The notes under the pieces are model-generated. The model had not been told where the DNA came from, made no database searches, and saw nothing but the letters and a program-made list of their open reading frames with translations. Shown here in pieces: positions 20,094 to 27,800 of a stretch of DNA of 46,282 bases. Source of the DNA: Planctomycetota bacterium (lineage in GTDB: Bacteria > Planctomycetota > Phycisphaerae > Phycisphaerales > UBA1924); assembly GCA_024276195.1 (NCBI GenBank), contig JAJRXR010000082.1, positions 1 to 46,282 of the forward strand, in the 5' to 3' direction. The position numbers and the translations under genes were made by a program. Numbering within the stretch: the stretch's first letter is position 1; every line of letters begins with the position of its first letter.

Positions 20094-21356
20094 CTACGGG
20101 CACCCGGCGCCGAAGGCGCCAAGAAACGCAACGACATCCGAGAAATCAAACACACCCATCGGCGGCGCCAAATCCGCCGCCGGATCCATCGCGCCGAACG
20201 CCGTCAGAAACGCCACAACGTCGGAAAAGTCCAGCGACCCGAACGGCTCGGCAAGATCCGCCTCGTTGCAGTTCTGCTTGATGTGGACAAAGAAGCTCAC
20301 ACTTCCCGGGGCTCCGAAGTTGCCCCAGCCCGTGAACCACTCGCCGTTGGGAGAGACATCGGAGACGAACGCAAACACAAAGGTCGGGTCGTATGCAACG
20401 CCAACCTCATCGAGGTAGTCGCTGAAGTCGATCGTTCCAACGCCCTCGCGCCAGATGTACGCCCTGCCGAATAATGCCGGCCCGAAACCCCAGGTGCCGC
20501 CAGCGATAGTGGCGCCGTCCGCAGTAATCCCGGTCCCGGCCATATTCCGCTCGCCCCCGACCACAAGATTCGGGAGGAGCTCCGTCGTGTTCGTCACCGT
20601 GTTGTATCGGTAGGCCATGCCGGGATCGAAGAACCCCCCGACACCGATGCCCGTTACCCACTGGCCATCGCTCGAAACGGCGAACGCCTCCAGTGCCGGT
20701 GACGCGTCGGGCAGAAAGATCAGCTCCTGCACGCCATCAACCCACACGCTGCCCTGGCGTCCGGCTCCGTCCTGCCAGCCCACGACGACGTTGCCGTCAA
20801 GGTCCGCAGCATTGGCCCGAGCGGATTCACCCACCATGTTCGTGCCCAGATCAATCACGCCAACGCCGTCCATCCACTGCATCGCGTGCGCGTCGGCGGT
20901 TCCTTCCGTGGTCCAGCCCAGACCAACGACCGACGTCCCGTCGCCAGAGATGCCCCAGCCCGAGCTCACACTTGCGTCGAGCTGCTGCCCGATGACCGGG
21001 ATCATGCCGAAGCCGGTCCACAAGCCGGTGTTCCGGTCGTAGCGTGACATCTCGTGGTAGCCCTCGGCGGCGTTGAACGTGCTTCCACTGATGAATCGCC
21101 CGTCGTTGGAGATCTTGCCCTGCCCGCCAACGCCGTTGCCCGGCGCGACGCCGCCGATTGAGACGGTTCCGCCATCGACGGTCCAGACAAAGTATGCGTT
21201 GTCGGATGTCCCGAAGGAGCCGGTCGCAACGCCGTTATCGCTGATGCCTTCGCTGAGTCCTTCTCCAATCGCGTTGGTGTAGAACTGGGCGGAGGCGCTC
21301 TGGGCCACCAGGGCCAACAGCGTGCTGGCGGCAAACACTCGTGTTCTTGTTCGCAT
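20094..21356 (-). CDS. Secreted HAF-type repeat protein with dockerin-like tail
   Basis: This 420-residue exported protein has the signal peptide MRTRTRVFAASTLLALVAQ and cleavage after ASA. The body repeats short blades with the pattern 'ISxDGxxVxGxG' (ISDNGVATG, ISNDGRFISG, ISGDGTSVVG, VSSDGQWVTG, ITADGATIAG, VSPNGEWFTG), typical of HAF/PEP-CTERM extracellular repeat proteins and likely a beta-propeller. The 58-residue tail ends GAGCP. Its protein sequence in the tail is identical to that of the 22811 gene. ATG at 21356 follows GGAGAGAAACA; a longer frame is rejected. The promoter candidate is at 21431-21459. No enzyme motif was seen; it may be a structural or binding protein. Confidence 0.85.
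   Translation of the reverse strand: MRTRTRVFAASTLLALVAQSASAQFYTNAIGEGLSEGISDNGVATGSFGTSDNAYFVWTVDGGTVSIGGVAPGNGVGGQGKISNDGRFISGSTFNAAEGYHEMSRYDRNTGLWTGFGMIPVIGQQLDASVSSGWGISGDGTSVVGLGWTTEGTADAHAMQWMDGVGVIDLGTNMVGESARANAADLDGNVVVGWQDGAGRQGSVWVDGVQELIFLPDASPALEAFAVSSDGQWVTGIGVGGFFDPGMAYRYNTVTNTTELLPNLVVGGERNMAGTGITADGATIAGGTWGFGPALFGRAYIWREGVGTIDFSDYLDEVGVAYDPTFVFAFVSDVSPNGEWFTGWGNFGAPGSVSFFVHIKQNCNEADLAEPFGSLDFSDVVAFLTAFGAMDPAADLAPPMGVFDFSDVVAFLGAFGAGCP
20149..20252 (-). repeat. 104-nt block identical to 22866-22969
   Basis: This part of the dockerin tail is identical, base for base, to the block in the 22811 gene, and the flanks differ by single bases. Both copies are on the minus strand, 2.7 kb apart, on either side of the plus-strand gene at 21551. 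Confidence 0.9.
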
Positions 21357-21430
21357 TGTTTCTCTCCAGAAGGGGAAAGGGGTCGCACTCGGGTCACCCA
21401 CATCGGCGTCGCGATTGATGGTCAGCCCGG

Positions 21431-21459
21431 AGGTTATGGGCTGCCGATTGTTACCGCAA
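21431..21459 (-). promoter_or_regulatory. Candidate promoter of the HAF-type repeat gene
   Basis: Minus strand: -35 TTGCGG (21454-21459), 17-nt spacer, -10 TAACCT (21431-21436), giving a leader of roughly 70 nt before the ATG at 21356. The boxes are only moderate matches to the sigma-70 consensus. Confidence 0.35.
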
Positions 21460-21467
21460 GATTCCCT

Positions 21468-21493
21468 GGGGAAATTTGTGTAAGTATTTCCCC
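21468..21493. promoter_or_regulatory. Inverted repeat, possible operator between divergent genes
   Basis: GGGGAAAT and ATTTCCCC are perfect 8-bp arms with a 10-nt A/T-rich centre, so the arm centres are 18 bp apart, about two turns of DNA. It lies nine bases upstream of the -35 of the minus-strand promoter and overlaps the position of a possible -35 for the 21551 gene (TATGAT -10 at 21511-21516). The geometry suits a dimeric regulator. Confidence 0.45.
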
Positions 21494-21550
21494 CTTACCG
21501 TACCATCCTGATATGATCCAGCTGCCCACCGTAGAACATGGAGAAACGCC

Positions 21551-22765
21551 TTGAGCGTGCTATCAGAGCCGAAGTTTGATCAACACTGCCGCGACGCCGT
21601 TCTCGGCTTGCGCGCCGCCCTTCTGGAACTGTACCGAGAGGTCAAAGCCGATCCGACCGCCCCTCAGGACGTTGCTCGCCGGTTTAGTCTGAACAAAAAC
21701 CTATCATGGAAGATATCGCGAATCTTGCAGTCGGAAGACGCTCTGGCCGCCGTCCCCAATATCCCGGGCAACTCGGGGCTGACAATCCTGCTCGACGCGA
21801 TGAAGAATGCCGGAGCGCCGGAGTCCTCGATCATGAGGGTCCAGGCGGCGTCCCGGGCGTTCGAGCGGATGGTCGATACCCACACCGGCGACCGGGCGGG
21901 GCTGGAACTCACACTCGACAGCATGGGCGGCGAAGGCGCCGCGCTCGAACGCAGCCGACGCCTCGCCTTCCAGGGCAACAGCGGCATCTGGGGCATCCAG
22001 TGCCAGACCCGACTCGCCGCGCAGTTCGTCGCGCCATCGCACGACGATCCCGACCTGCTCGACCTGGCCTTCGTTGCCGGCTGGCAGGGCGTCCGCCGCC
22101 TGCGCCCCATCGACCGCTGGCCCGCCTTCCAGATCTTTCTACGCCACGACGACGGAACGGATATCTCAGACAACTCAAACAATCTCCCTCTCGCCCCGGA
22201 CAAGAACGGCGGGTCGTGGATGCTCAACGAGTTCTGCACCGGCGCCATGCCCGAGATGCACTCAAGGCGCGCCCCCAACGGCATCTGCTACGAGTTCGGT
22301 GACGGACCCGTCGGGCGAACCGGCGAGTTCGGCTGCTTCTACGGCAACCTCCGCCCAATGGTCGTCTCACGCTACGCGAGCAAAAAAGACACCCTCGGCG
22401 AGTTTCACGTCGGCATTACGATCCCCGCCGCCGTCCTGCTCTTCGACATTTTCGTGCATCGCGACCTGCCCGAGGCGCTCGCGCCCGAGGTGCTGGTTCG
22501 CGGGCGCCTACAGACGCACTTCGATTACCAGGACCACTCGTTGATTCGCCTGCCGGTGCGCACACGTGTGCACGATCTGGGACGGAATCCGTCGGTCGCG
22601 ACGCCGCTCGTGAACGGCTACGACCGGCTCATCAACACCGCGATGACCGCCGGCGGATGGGAGCTCACCGAGTTCCACTGTCTTCGTCTTATCCTGGAAT
22701 ACCCGCCGATGCCGTCCACGGTCACGATGCAGTACCAGCTACCCGAGGCGAACAAGACTAGATAA
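21551..22765 (+). CDS. Unrecognised soluble protein
   Basis: This 404-residue protein has no signal peptide or membrane helix. Residues about 15-60 (VKADPTAPQDVARRFSLNKNLSWKISRIL) look like a small helical domain, perhaps a degenerate helix-turn-helix. The rest is a mixed alpha/beta domain with no motif I can name (WGIQCQTRLAAQF, DRWPAFQIFLRHDD). The start is TTG at 21551 with GGAGAAACGCC in front, or GTG six bases later; an ATG at 21538 opens only a 13-codon overlapping frame. It is the only cytoplasmic-looking gene between dockerin-tailed genes besides atpA, and both flanking genes face it with identical tails. A regulatory role for its neighbours is possible but unproven. Confidence 0.7.
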   Translation: MSVLSEPKFDQHCRDAVLGLRAALLELYREVKADPTAPQDVARRFSLNKNLSWKISRILQSEDALAAVPNIPGNSGLTILLDAMKNAGAPESSIMRVQAASRAFERMVDTHTGDRAGLELTLDSMGGEGAALERSRRLAFQGNSGIWGIQCQTRLAAQFVAPSHDDPDLLDLAFVAGWQGVRRLRPIDRWPAFQIFLRHDDGTDISDNSNNLPLAPDKNGGSWMLNEFCTGAMPEMHSRRAPNGICYEFGDGPVGRTGEFGCFYGNLRPMVVSRYASKKDTLGEFHVGITIPAAVLLFDIFVHRDLPEALAPEVLVRGRLQTHFDYQDHSLIRLPVRTRVHDLGRNPSVATPLVNGYDRLINTAMTAGGWELTEFHCLRLILEYPPMPSTVTMQYQLPEANKTR

Positions 22766-22810
22766 CGCGTCCGGCAAGCTGTCCATCATGCCCGCCAATA
22801 CCATTACGCC

Positions 22811-24409
22811 TTACGGACACCCCGCCCCGAACGCGCCGAGGAACGCGACGACATCCGAGAAATCGAACACACCCATCGGCGGCGCCAAATCCGCCGCCGG
22901 ATCCATCGCGCCGAACGCCGTCAGAAACGCCACAACGTCGGAAAAGTCCAGCGACCCGAACGGCTCGGCGAGATCCGCCTCGTTGCACCCGCCCGCGCCG
23001 CCGAGCGAACCGTCGGCGTTGATCCGCTGGGCGAACACATCCCGATTGCCCGCCCGGTCATCGGTCCACGCGCTGATCAGCGAGCCATCGCCCGAACTCG
23101 CCAGGCTCAACCGCCCCTTGGAACTCACCGCCGTGGATACGCCGATGATCGACGCGTCGAGCAGCGCCCCCGAGGTGTCAACGCGCATCATTTCAAGCAC
23201 ACCGTCCGTGTTCCCCAGGACCGGCTGGCGATCCACAATCCCCGCGACCCCGCCGCCGACGCTCGCCGCGCGGGGTGGGCTCTTGAACTGCGTATCGAAC
23301 GGTGTCAGCGCGACGCCGTTGGCGCCCAGAGCCCTGGCCCCGCCGACGTCGATCCGTTGCACGTTGATACTCTGGAAGTTCTGCGCGCCGTCCATGTTCC
23401 GGTAGAACACCATCGCATCCCCGCCCGGGGCGATCGCGACCGCGGGCGCAAGCTGCTGGCGCCCGGCCTCGGTCGAGATCTGCACGCCGTTGGCGGGCCA
23501 GACGTTCACGCCCGCCGCGTCGAGGCGCTGCACATAGCAGTCAAAGTCCCCGTCGCGCGTGTCATGCCACGCGATCACGGCGCCGCCGCTCATCTCGAGC
23601 AACTGCGGCCTGTGCGCAATAGGAACAACCGTCGCGTCCGAAACCGTCACGCCCCCCGCCGCCCAGCGCTCCGCCCCGTCGGAGCCAAACCGCTGCGCGT
23701 CAACGAACCGATCGCTGAAGAACGTCGTCGTGTCGCGCACCCACGACGCGACAAAGTCGCCCTCAAAAGTCGGCTCGATCTGGACAAACGCGGGCGAGGC
23801 CGAGCCGTCGCCAACGATCCGCACACCCCCGGGCGCCAGCCCGATCGCGCCTGCCGGGCTGATGCGCTGCATATACAGCCCCGCCGCCGAATCGAACCGA
23901 GGCCAGACCACCAGGTAATCCCCGTCCGAGTTCTGGATGATCCGCGGGTCGGCCTCGAAGTCCGCGTTGTCCGAGACCGTCACCCCATCGGCGCCCCAGA
24001 GCATCGTCCCGTCCGGCGCGATGAGATACGCGTACACGTCGAAATCGCCGCCCATACGAATATCAACGAACGCCAGCATGCAGTTGCCCGAGCTATCAAC
24101 CCGCAGATCCCAGTCCACCACGAACGTGTTCTGCGGGTGATCGCTGACGAGCAACCCCGCCGGGGCGAGCGTCGGCGAGCCATCGCTGCCCAACCGCTGC
24201 ACCCGGACCTCGATCCCGCCCGGCTGGAAGTCAAACCACCCGATCCAGCTTGCGCCGTCAGCACCCACGCCGAGCTTGATCACAGTCTGATCGAGGGGCG
24301 ACTGGACCACAGACGTGTTGAGCATCGGATCGTCGGTCCACTGCGCGCTCGCCGTCCCAACACACGAGCCCACAACAGCAGCCGACACAACAACACAGAG
24401 ATGGCGCAT
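22811..24409 (-). CDS. Secreted repeat protein with dockerin-like tail
   Basis: This 532-residue exported protein has the signal peptide MRHLCVVVSAAVVGSCVGTA with cleavage near ASA. The body carries repeated strands such as VYAYLIAPDG, LYMQRISPAG, CYVQRLDAAG and VFAQRINADG, each followed by W/A-x-x-GVxxS-type loops (ANGVQIST, AGGVTVSD). This pattern is common in large bacterial surface proteins and likely forms a beta-propeller. No catalytic motif was found. The 58-residue tail ends GAGCP. ATG at 24409 follows GGGAGAGACTC. It runs convergent with the 21551 gene, 45 bases apart, and shares 104 identical nucleotides with the 20094 gene in the tail. Confidence 0.8.
   Translation of the reverse strand: MRHLCVVVSAAVVGSCVGTASAQWTDDPMLNTSVVQSPLDQTVIKLGVGADGASWIGWFDFQPGGIEVRVQRLGSDGSPTLAPAGLLVSDHPQNTFVVDWDLRVDSSGNCMLAFVDIRMGGDFDVYAYLIAPDGTMLWGADGVTVSDNADFEADPRIIQNSDGDYLVVWPRFDSAAGLYMQRISPAGAIGLAPGGVRIVGDGSASPAFVQIEPTFEGDFVASWVRDTTTFFSDRFVDAQRFGSDGAERWAAGGVTVSDATVVPIAHRPQLLEMSGGAVIAWHDTRDGDFDCYVQRLDAAGVNVWPANGVQISTEAGRQQLAPAVAIAPGGDAMVFYRNMDGAQNFQSINVQRIDVGGARALGANGVALTPFDTQFKSPPRAASVGGGVAGIVDRQPVLGNTDGVLEMMRVDTSGALLDASIIGVSTAVSSKGRLSLASSGDGSLISAWTDDRAGNRDVFAQRINADGSLGGAGGCNEADLAEPFGSLDFSDVVAFLTAFGAMDPAADLAPPMGVFDFSDVVAFLGAFGAGCP
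22866..22969 (-). repeat. 104-nt block identical to 20149-20252
   Basis: This is the second copy of the identical dockerin-tail block. The genes' other parts are unrelated, so only the module was copied or converted. Confidence 0.9.
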
Positions 24410-24532
24410 GAGTCTCTCCCTGGGCCAGCCCGGCAAACCCCCGGCGCCCTCGCCCAGGTCGAGTATCTCAGATTACCCCGCCTGATCAAGACCAGAAACC
24501 CAACTCACCGCCCGAGATGGCGCCCCCATCCG

Positions 24533-25876
24533 TTATGGGCAACCACCACCGAACGAAACCAGGAACGCGAGCACGTCGTCGAAGTCGATGACGCCGAAGG
24601 GCTCGCTCAGGTCCGCCGCAGGATCCATCGCGCCGAAGGCGACGAGGAAGGCGAGAACGTCGTCGAAGTCGAGAACGCCGAAGGGCGGGGCGAGGTCGGC
24701 GGGGCAGCAGTTCGGAGCCCCACTCGGCCACACAATGATGCCGTCCAGCACCGGATCAAGCGCAAGCCGAATCGGAGTACCGAGTGATCCGGTCCTATTC
24801 ATGATCACGCCGTATGTAACTCCGTCGCCGCGCTGGCGGATGAGACTGCTCGTCCCGTCAAACGCTCCAGTATGATTCCACCGCCATGTACCACGAAGGT
24901 CTGGCGCCTTGGGTAGACCGATGTTCGATCCGGCCACCCAGTGATGAGCCGCGAACACTGCAAGCGCACCGGCCGTAGCAATTTGGCCCCCTTGCCCGAT
25001 GCGTGCCTCGTGATCCCAGCCGCCGTACGGGCGCTCCACGGCCGGTCCCTCCGGATCAAAGACGTTCAAAGAAAACGTGGAACGCTGATACCAAGGCTCG
25101 CGTGGGTTCTTGTCTGCCGCGAATGTCCGCCCCTGCTCGTGATCTTCTGAGGCAATCCCGATCGGTCCCAAGATCTTTTCGTCGAGGAACTCAATCAGCG
25201 ATTGGTCTGCATATTTCTCAACAATCAGCCCGAACACCAGACAACCAATGTTTGAGTACGCCTCGCTCTTACCTGGCGCAAACTGGAGCGGATGTCCGAG
25301 AATCCACCGGAGCGTTAACTCCCGCCCGGGCGGGCTTGTCACGCCGAAGTCCGTCGCGACCTGAACCTCTCGGTATGTCAGGTCCCCAGCGATTCCCCGA
25401 TCCCATCCGCCGGTGTGCTCGATTAGATGGCGAACGCGGACATCCGCGAGGCGCAAATCTCCAAGCACCGGGAAAGGTTCCAGACTGAGCAGCCCGCCCT
25501 CGACCTGTCCGAGATCAAACACGAACGAATCAAGGCTGTACAGCCCGGCACTGATCTGTTCACGCACAGCCGCGACGGTGATCGGCTTGGACACGCTCGC
25601 CAGGCGCATCAACGCGTCGTGCTGCATCGGCATCGTGCGAGCCTGGTCACGCCAACCGAACCCGCGCTCGTACACGATCTCGCCGTCCAGCGCAATCGCG
25701 ACCGTGGCGCCGATGACACCGTTCTGCCACATGAACTCACTCATGGCCTCATCGACCGCGGCGAGTTCAGGCCGCTCGCAACCGGTACTCGGCATTTCTT
25801 GGCCGATCGCCATGGAAAAGCCGGCACTCACCACAAACACCGTGACGGCAGCGAACATCCATCGGCTATGTCTCAT
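24533..25876 (-). CDS. Secreted serine beta-lactamase-fold protein with dockerin-like tail
   Basis: This 447-residue exported protein has a signal peptide (MRHSRWMFAAVTVFVVSAGF). The beta-lactamase/penicillin-binding fold (class C type) shows the SxxK motif SVSK after LMRLA, the YxN motif EAYSNIG, and a Gly-rich region GQGGQIATAG ahead of the third strand. Family members are D-amino peptidases, esterases or beta-lactamases; substrate cannot be told here. The 57-residue tail follows NCC and ends GGGCP. ATG at 25876 follows GGGAGGATCGCA; the frame extends upstream to 25933 but includes no better start. It is likely transcribed separately from atpA, since a terminator lies upstream at 25931-25959. 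Confidence 0.88.
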   Translation of the reverse strand: MRHSRWMFAAVTVFVVSAGFSMAIGQEMPSTGCERPELAAVDEAMSEFMWQNGVIGATVAIALDGEIVYERGFGWRDQARTMPMQHDALMRLASVSKPITVAAVREQISAGLYSLDSFVFDLGQVEGGLLSLEPFPVLGDLRLADVRVRHLIEHTGGWDRGIAGDLTYREVQVATDFGVTSPPGRELTLRWILGHPLQFAPGKSEAYSNIGCLVFGLIVEKYADQSLIEFLDEKILGPIGIASEDHEQGRTFAADKNPREPWYQRSTFSLNVFDPEGPAVERPYGGWDHEARIGQGGQIATAGALAVFAAHHWVAGSNIGLPKAPDLRGTWRWNHTGAFDGTSSLIRQRGDGVTYGVIMNRTGSLGTPIRLALDPVLDGIIVWPSGAPNCCPADLAPPFGVLDFDDVLAFLVAFGAMDPAADLSEPFGVIDFDDVLAFLVSFGGGCP

Positions 25877-25930
25877 TGCGATCCTCCCGAAACCCACAAT
25901 AGACAGAATACCGATTAGCCGATCAACTAG

Positions 25931-25959
25931 CAAGAAAACGCCCGCCGTATCGGCGGGCG
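25931..25959 (-). terminator. Rho-independent terminator behind atpA
   Basis: A perfect 9-bp stem, CGCCCGCCG/CGGCGGGCG with a 3-nt loop, is followed on the minus strand by TTTTCTTG. It lies about 47 nt past the atpA stop and ends the atpA transcript before the 24533 gene. Confidence 0.8.
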
Positions 25960-26005
25960 ATGTCTGAGAACGAAGTGATGGCGAGCAAGTTTGGCGAGCG
26001 AACCC

Positions 26006-27589
26006 TCACTCCTGCCGGCTCTTCCAGTCCGCCTTGTAGTGCGTGATCCCGTCGCCGATCTTCTCTTCCATCGCGGCGTCGATCGCCAGCTTCTCGCTCA
26101 GCTCGTCGTACACGCTCTTGAGGTTCGTCCGGAAGTACTCGAGCATCCCCTTCTCAAACGCCGCGACCTTGGTCAGGGCGATGTCGTCGAGGAAGCCCTT
26201 CGTCCCCGCGAAGACCGAGATGATCTGGTCCGTCACCGGGAACGGCACGTACTGCGGCTGCTTGAGCAGCTCCACCATCCGCGCCCCGCGGTCCAGCTGC
26301 GCCTGCGTCGCCTTGTCCAGCTCCGTGCCCAGCTGCGCGAACGCCTCGAGCTCGCGGAACGCCGCCAGATCCAGCCGCAGCGAGCCCGCGATCTTCTTGA
26401 TCGCCTTCACCTGCGCCGCCCCGCCCACGCGCGACACCGAGATGCCCACGTTGATCGCCGGACGAACACCCGAGAAGAACAGCTCCGGCTCGAGGTAAAT
26501 CTGCCCGTCCGTGATCGAGATCACGTTCGTCGGGATGTACGCCGACACGTCGCCCTCCTGCGTCTCGATGATGGGCAGCGCGGTCATCGAGCCGGCGCCG
26601 TTCTCGTCCGAGAGCTTCGTCGCCCGCTCAAGCAGGCGGCTGTGCAGGTAGAACACGTCGCCCGGGTACGCCTCACGCCCCGGCGGACGACGCAGCAGCA
26701 GCGAGAGTTGGCGGTACGCCACCGCCTGCTTGGACAGATCGTCGTACACCAGCAGCGCGTGCTTGGGCATCGGCTTGCCGTCGGACATCGTCTTCCCGCC
26801 GTCCTTGCCCGACCACATGAAGTGCTCGCCCATCGCGCACCCGGTGTACGGCGCCACGTACTGCATCGGGGCCGGGTCCGAGCTGCCCGCGTTGACGACG
26901 ATGGTGTAGTCCATCGCCCCGTTGTCCTTGAGCCGCTCGACCACGCCCGCGACCGTGGACTCCTTCTGCCCGATCGCGACGTAGATACACACCACGGCGT
27001 CCTTCGTGCCCCAGTACTGCTTCTGGTTGATGATCGCGTCGATCGCCACCGCCGTCTTGCCCGTCTTCCGGTCGCCGATGATCAGCTCGCGCTGCCCGCG
27101 CCCGATCGGGATCATCGCGTCGATCGCCTTCACCCCCGTCTGCAAGGGCTCGTGCACCGGCTGACGCTCGGCGATCCCCGGCGCGATGATGTCCACCTTC
27201 GCCGTCTCGCTCGCGTTCAAAGGCGCCCCGTCGTCGATCGGGCGCCCCAGCGGGTCCACCACGCGACCGAGCAACTCCTCACCAACGGGAACCTCCAGCA
27301 GACGCCCGGTCGCCTTGACCAGGTCGCCCTCCTTCACGTGCAGGAAGTTGCCGTAGATGATCGCCCCGACGGTATCCGTCTCCAGGTTCATCACCTGGCC
27401 CATGACCCCGCCCGCGCTGGTCTGGAACTCAAGCAGCTCCCCGGCCATCGCCTTGGACAACCCGTAAATCTGCGCGATGCCGTCGCCCACCGTCACGACG
27501 CGCCCGACCTCGGACACCTCCAGCTCCGATGCGAACTGCTCGATTTCCTGCTTGATGACGCTGGCGATTTCGTCGGTCTTGATCTTCAC
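26006..27589 (-). CDS. atpA: F1Fo ATP synthase subunit alpha
   Basis: This 527-residue protein aligns over its full length with AtpA, the non-catalytic nucleotide-binding subunit of the F1 head, which exchanges proton flow with ATP synthesis at the inner membrane. It has the Walker A motif GDRKTGKT (172-179), the Walker B region [12 protein letters not shown] (277-288) and the arginine-containing SVSRVG. An extra segment of about 18 residues ([18 protein letters not shown], about 259-276) sits just before Walker B compared with E. coli, which explains the length. No other atp gene is within the window; both neighbours are dockerin-tailed genes on the same strand. A terminator follows it. The 27590-27800 gap upstream should contain its promoter, but I cannot pick one. 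Confidence 0.97.
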   Translation of the reverse strand: MKIKTDEIASVIKQEIEQFASELEVSEVGRVVTVGDGIAQIYGLSKAMAGELLEFQTSAGGVMGQVMNLETDTVGAIIYGNFLHVKEGDLVKATGRLLEVPVGEELLGRVVDPLGRPIDDGAPLNASETAKVDIIAPGIAERQPVHEPLQTGVKAIDAMIPIGRGQRELIIGDRKTGKTAVAIDAIINQKQYWGTKDAVVCIYVAIGQKESTVAGVVERLKDNGAMDYTIVVNAGSSDPAPMQYVAPYTGCAMGEHFMWSGKDGGKTMSDGKPMPKHALLVYDDLSKQAVAYRQLSLLLRRPPGREAYPGDVFYLHSRLLERATKLSDENGAGSMTALPIIETQEGDVSAYIPTNVISITDGQIYLEPELFFSGVRPAINVGISVSRVGGAAQVKAIKKIAGSLRLDLAAFRELEAFAQLGTELDKATQAQLDRGARMVELLKQPQYVPFPVTDQIISVFAGTKGFLDDIALTKVAAFEKGMLEYFRTNLKSVYDELSEKLAIDAAMEEKIGDGITHYKADWKSRQE

Positions 27590-27800
27590 GGCGGCGCTTC
27601 CCTCCGACGCCGCCCATCAAAGACGCGCCGGCTTCGGTCAGTTGATGATGACGCTGCCCGAACCCCATAGGCCCAGGCCCCCTCCATCCCAGGAAAGGGT
27701 CCAAACAGTAGGTCGCCCCCCACCCCCTGTCCTGCCCGCGGCTCCGGGACGGAACCGCCCGCGATGCGGTTTATCGGGGTGTGCGGGGGTGCAGACAGGC

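Noticed and set aside
20149-22969. Direct repeats as ends of a mobile element carrying the 21551 gene
   Set aside because: The repeats are coding parts of dockerin tails; there is no transposase, terminal inverted repeat or target duplication.
25991-27670. A 559-codon plus-strand frame opposite atpA
   Set aside because: The atpA alignment is full length on the minus strand; the opposite frame has no recognisable content.
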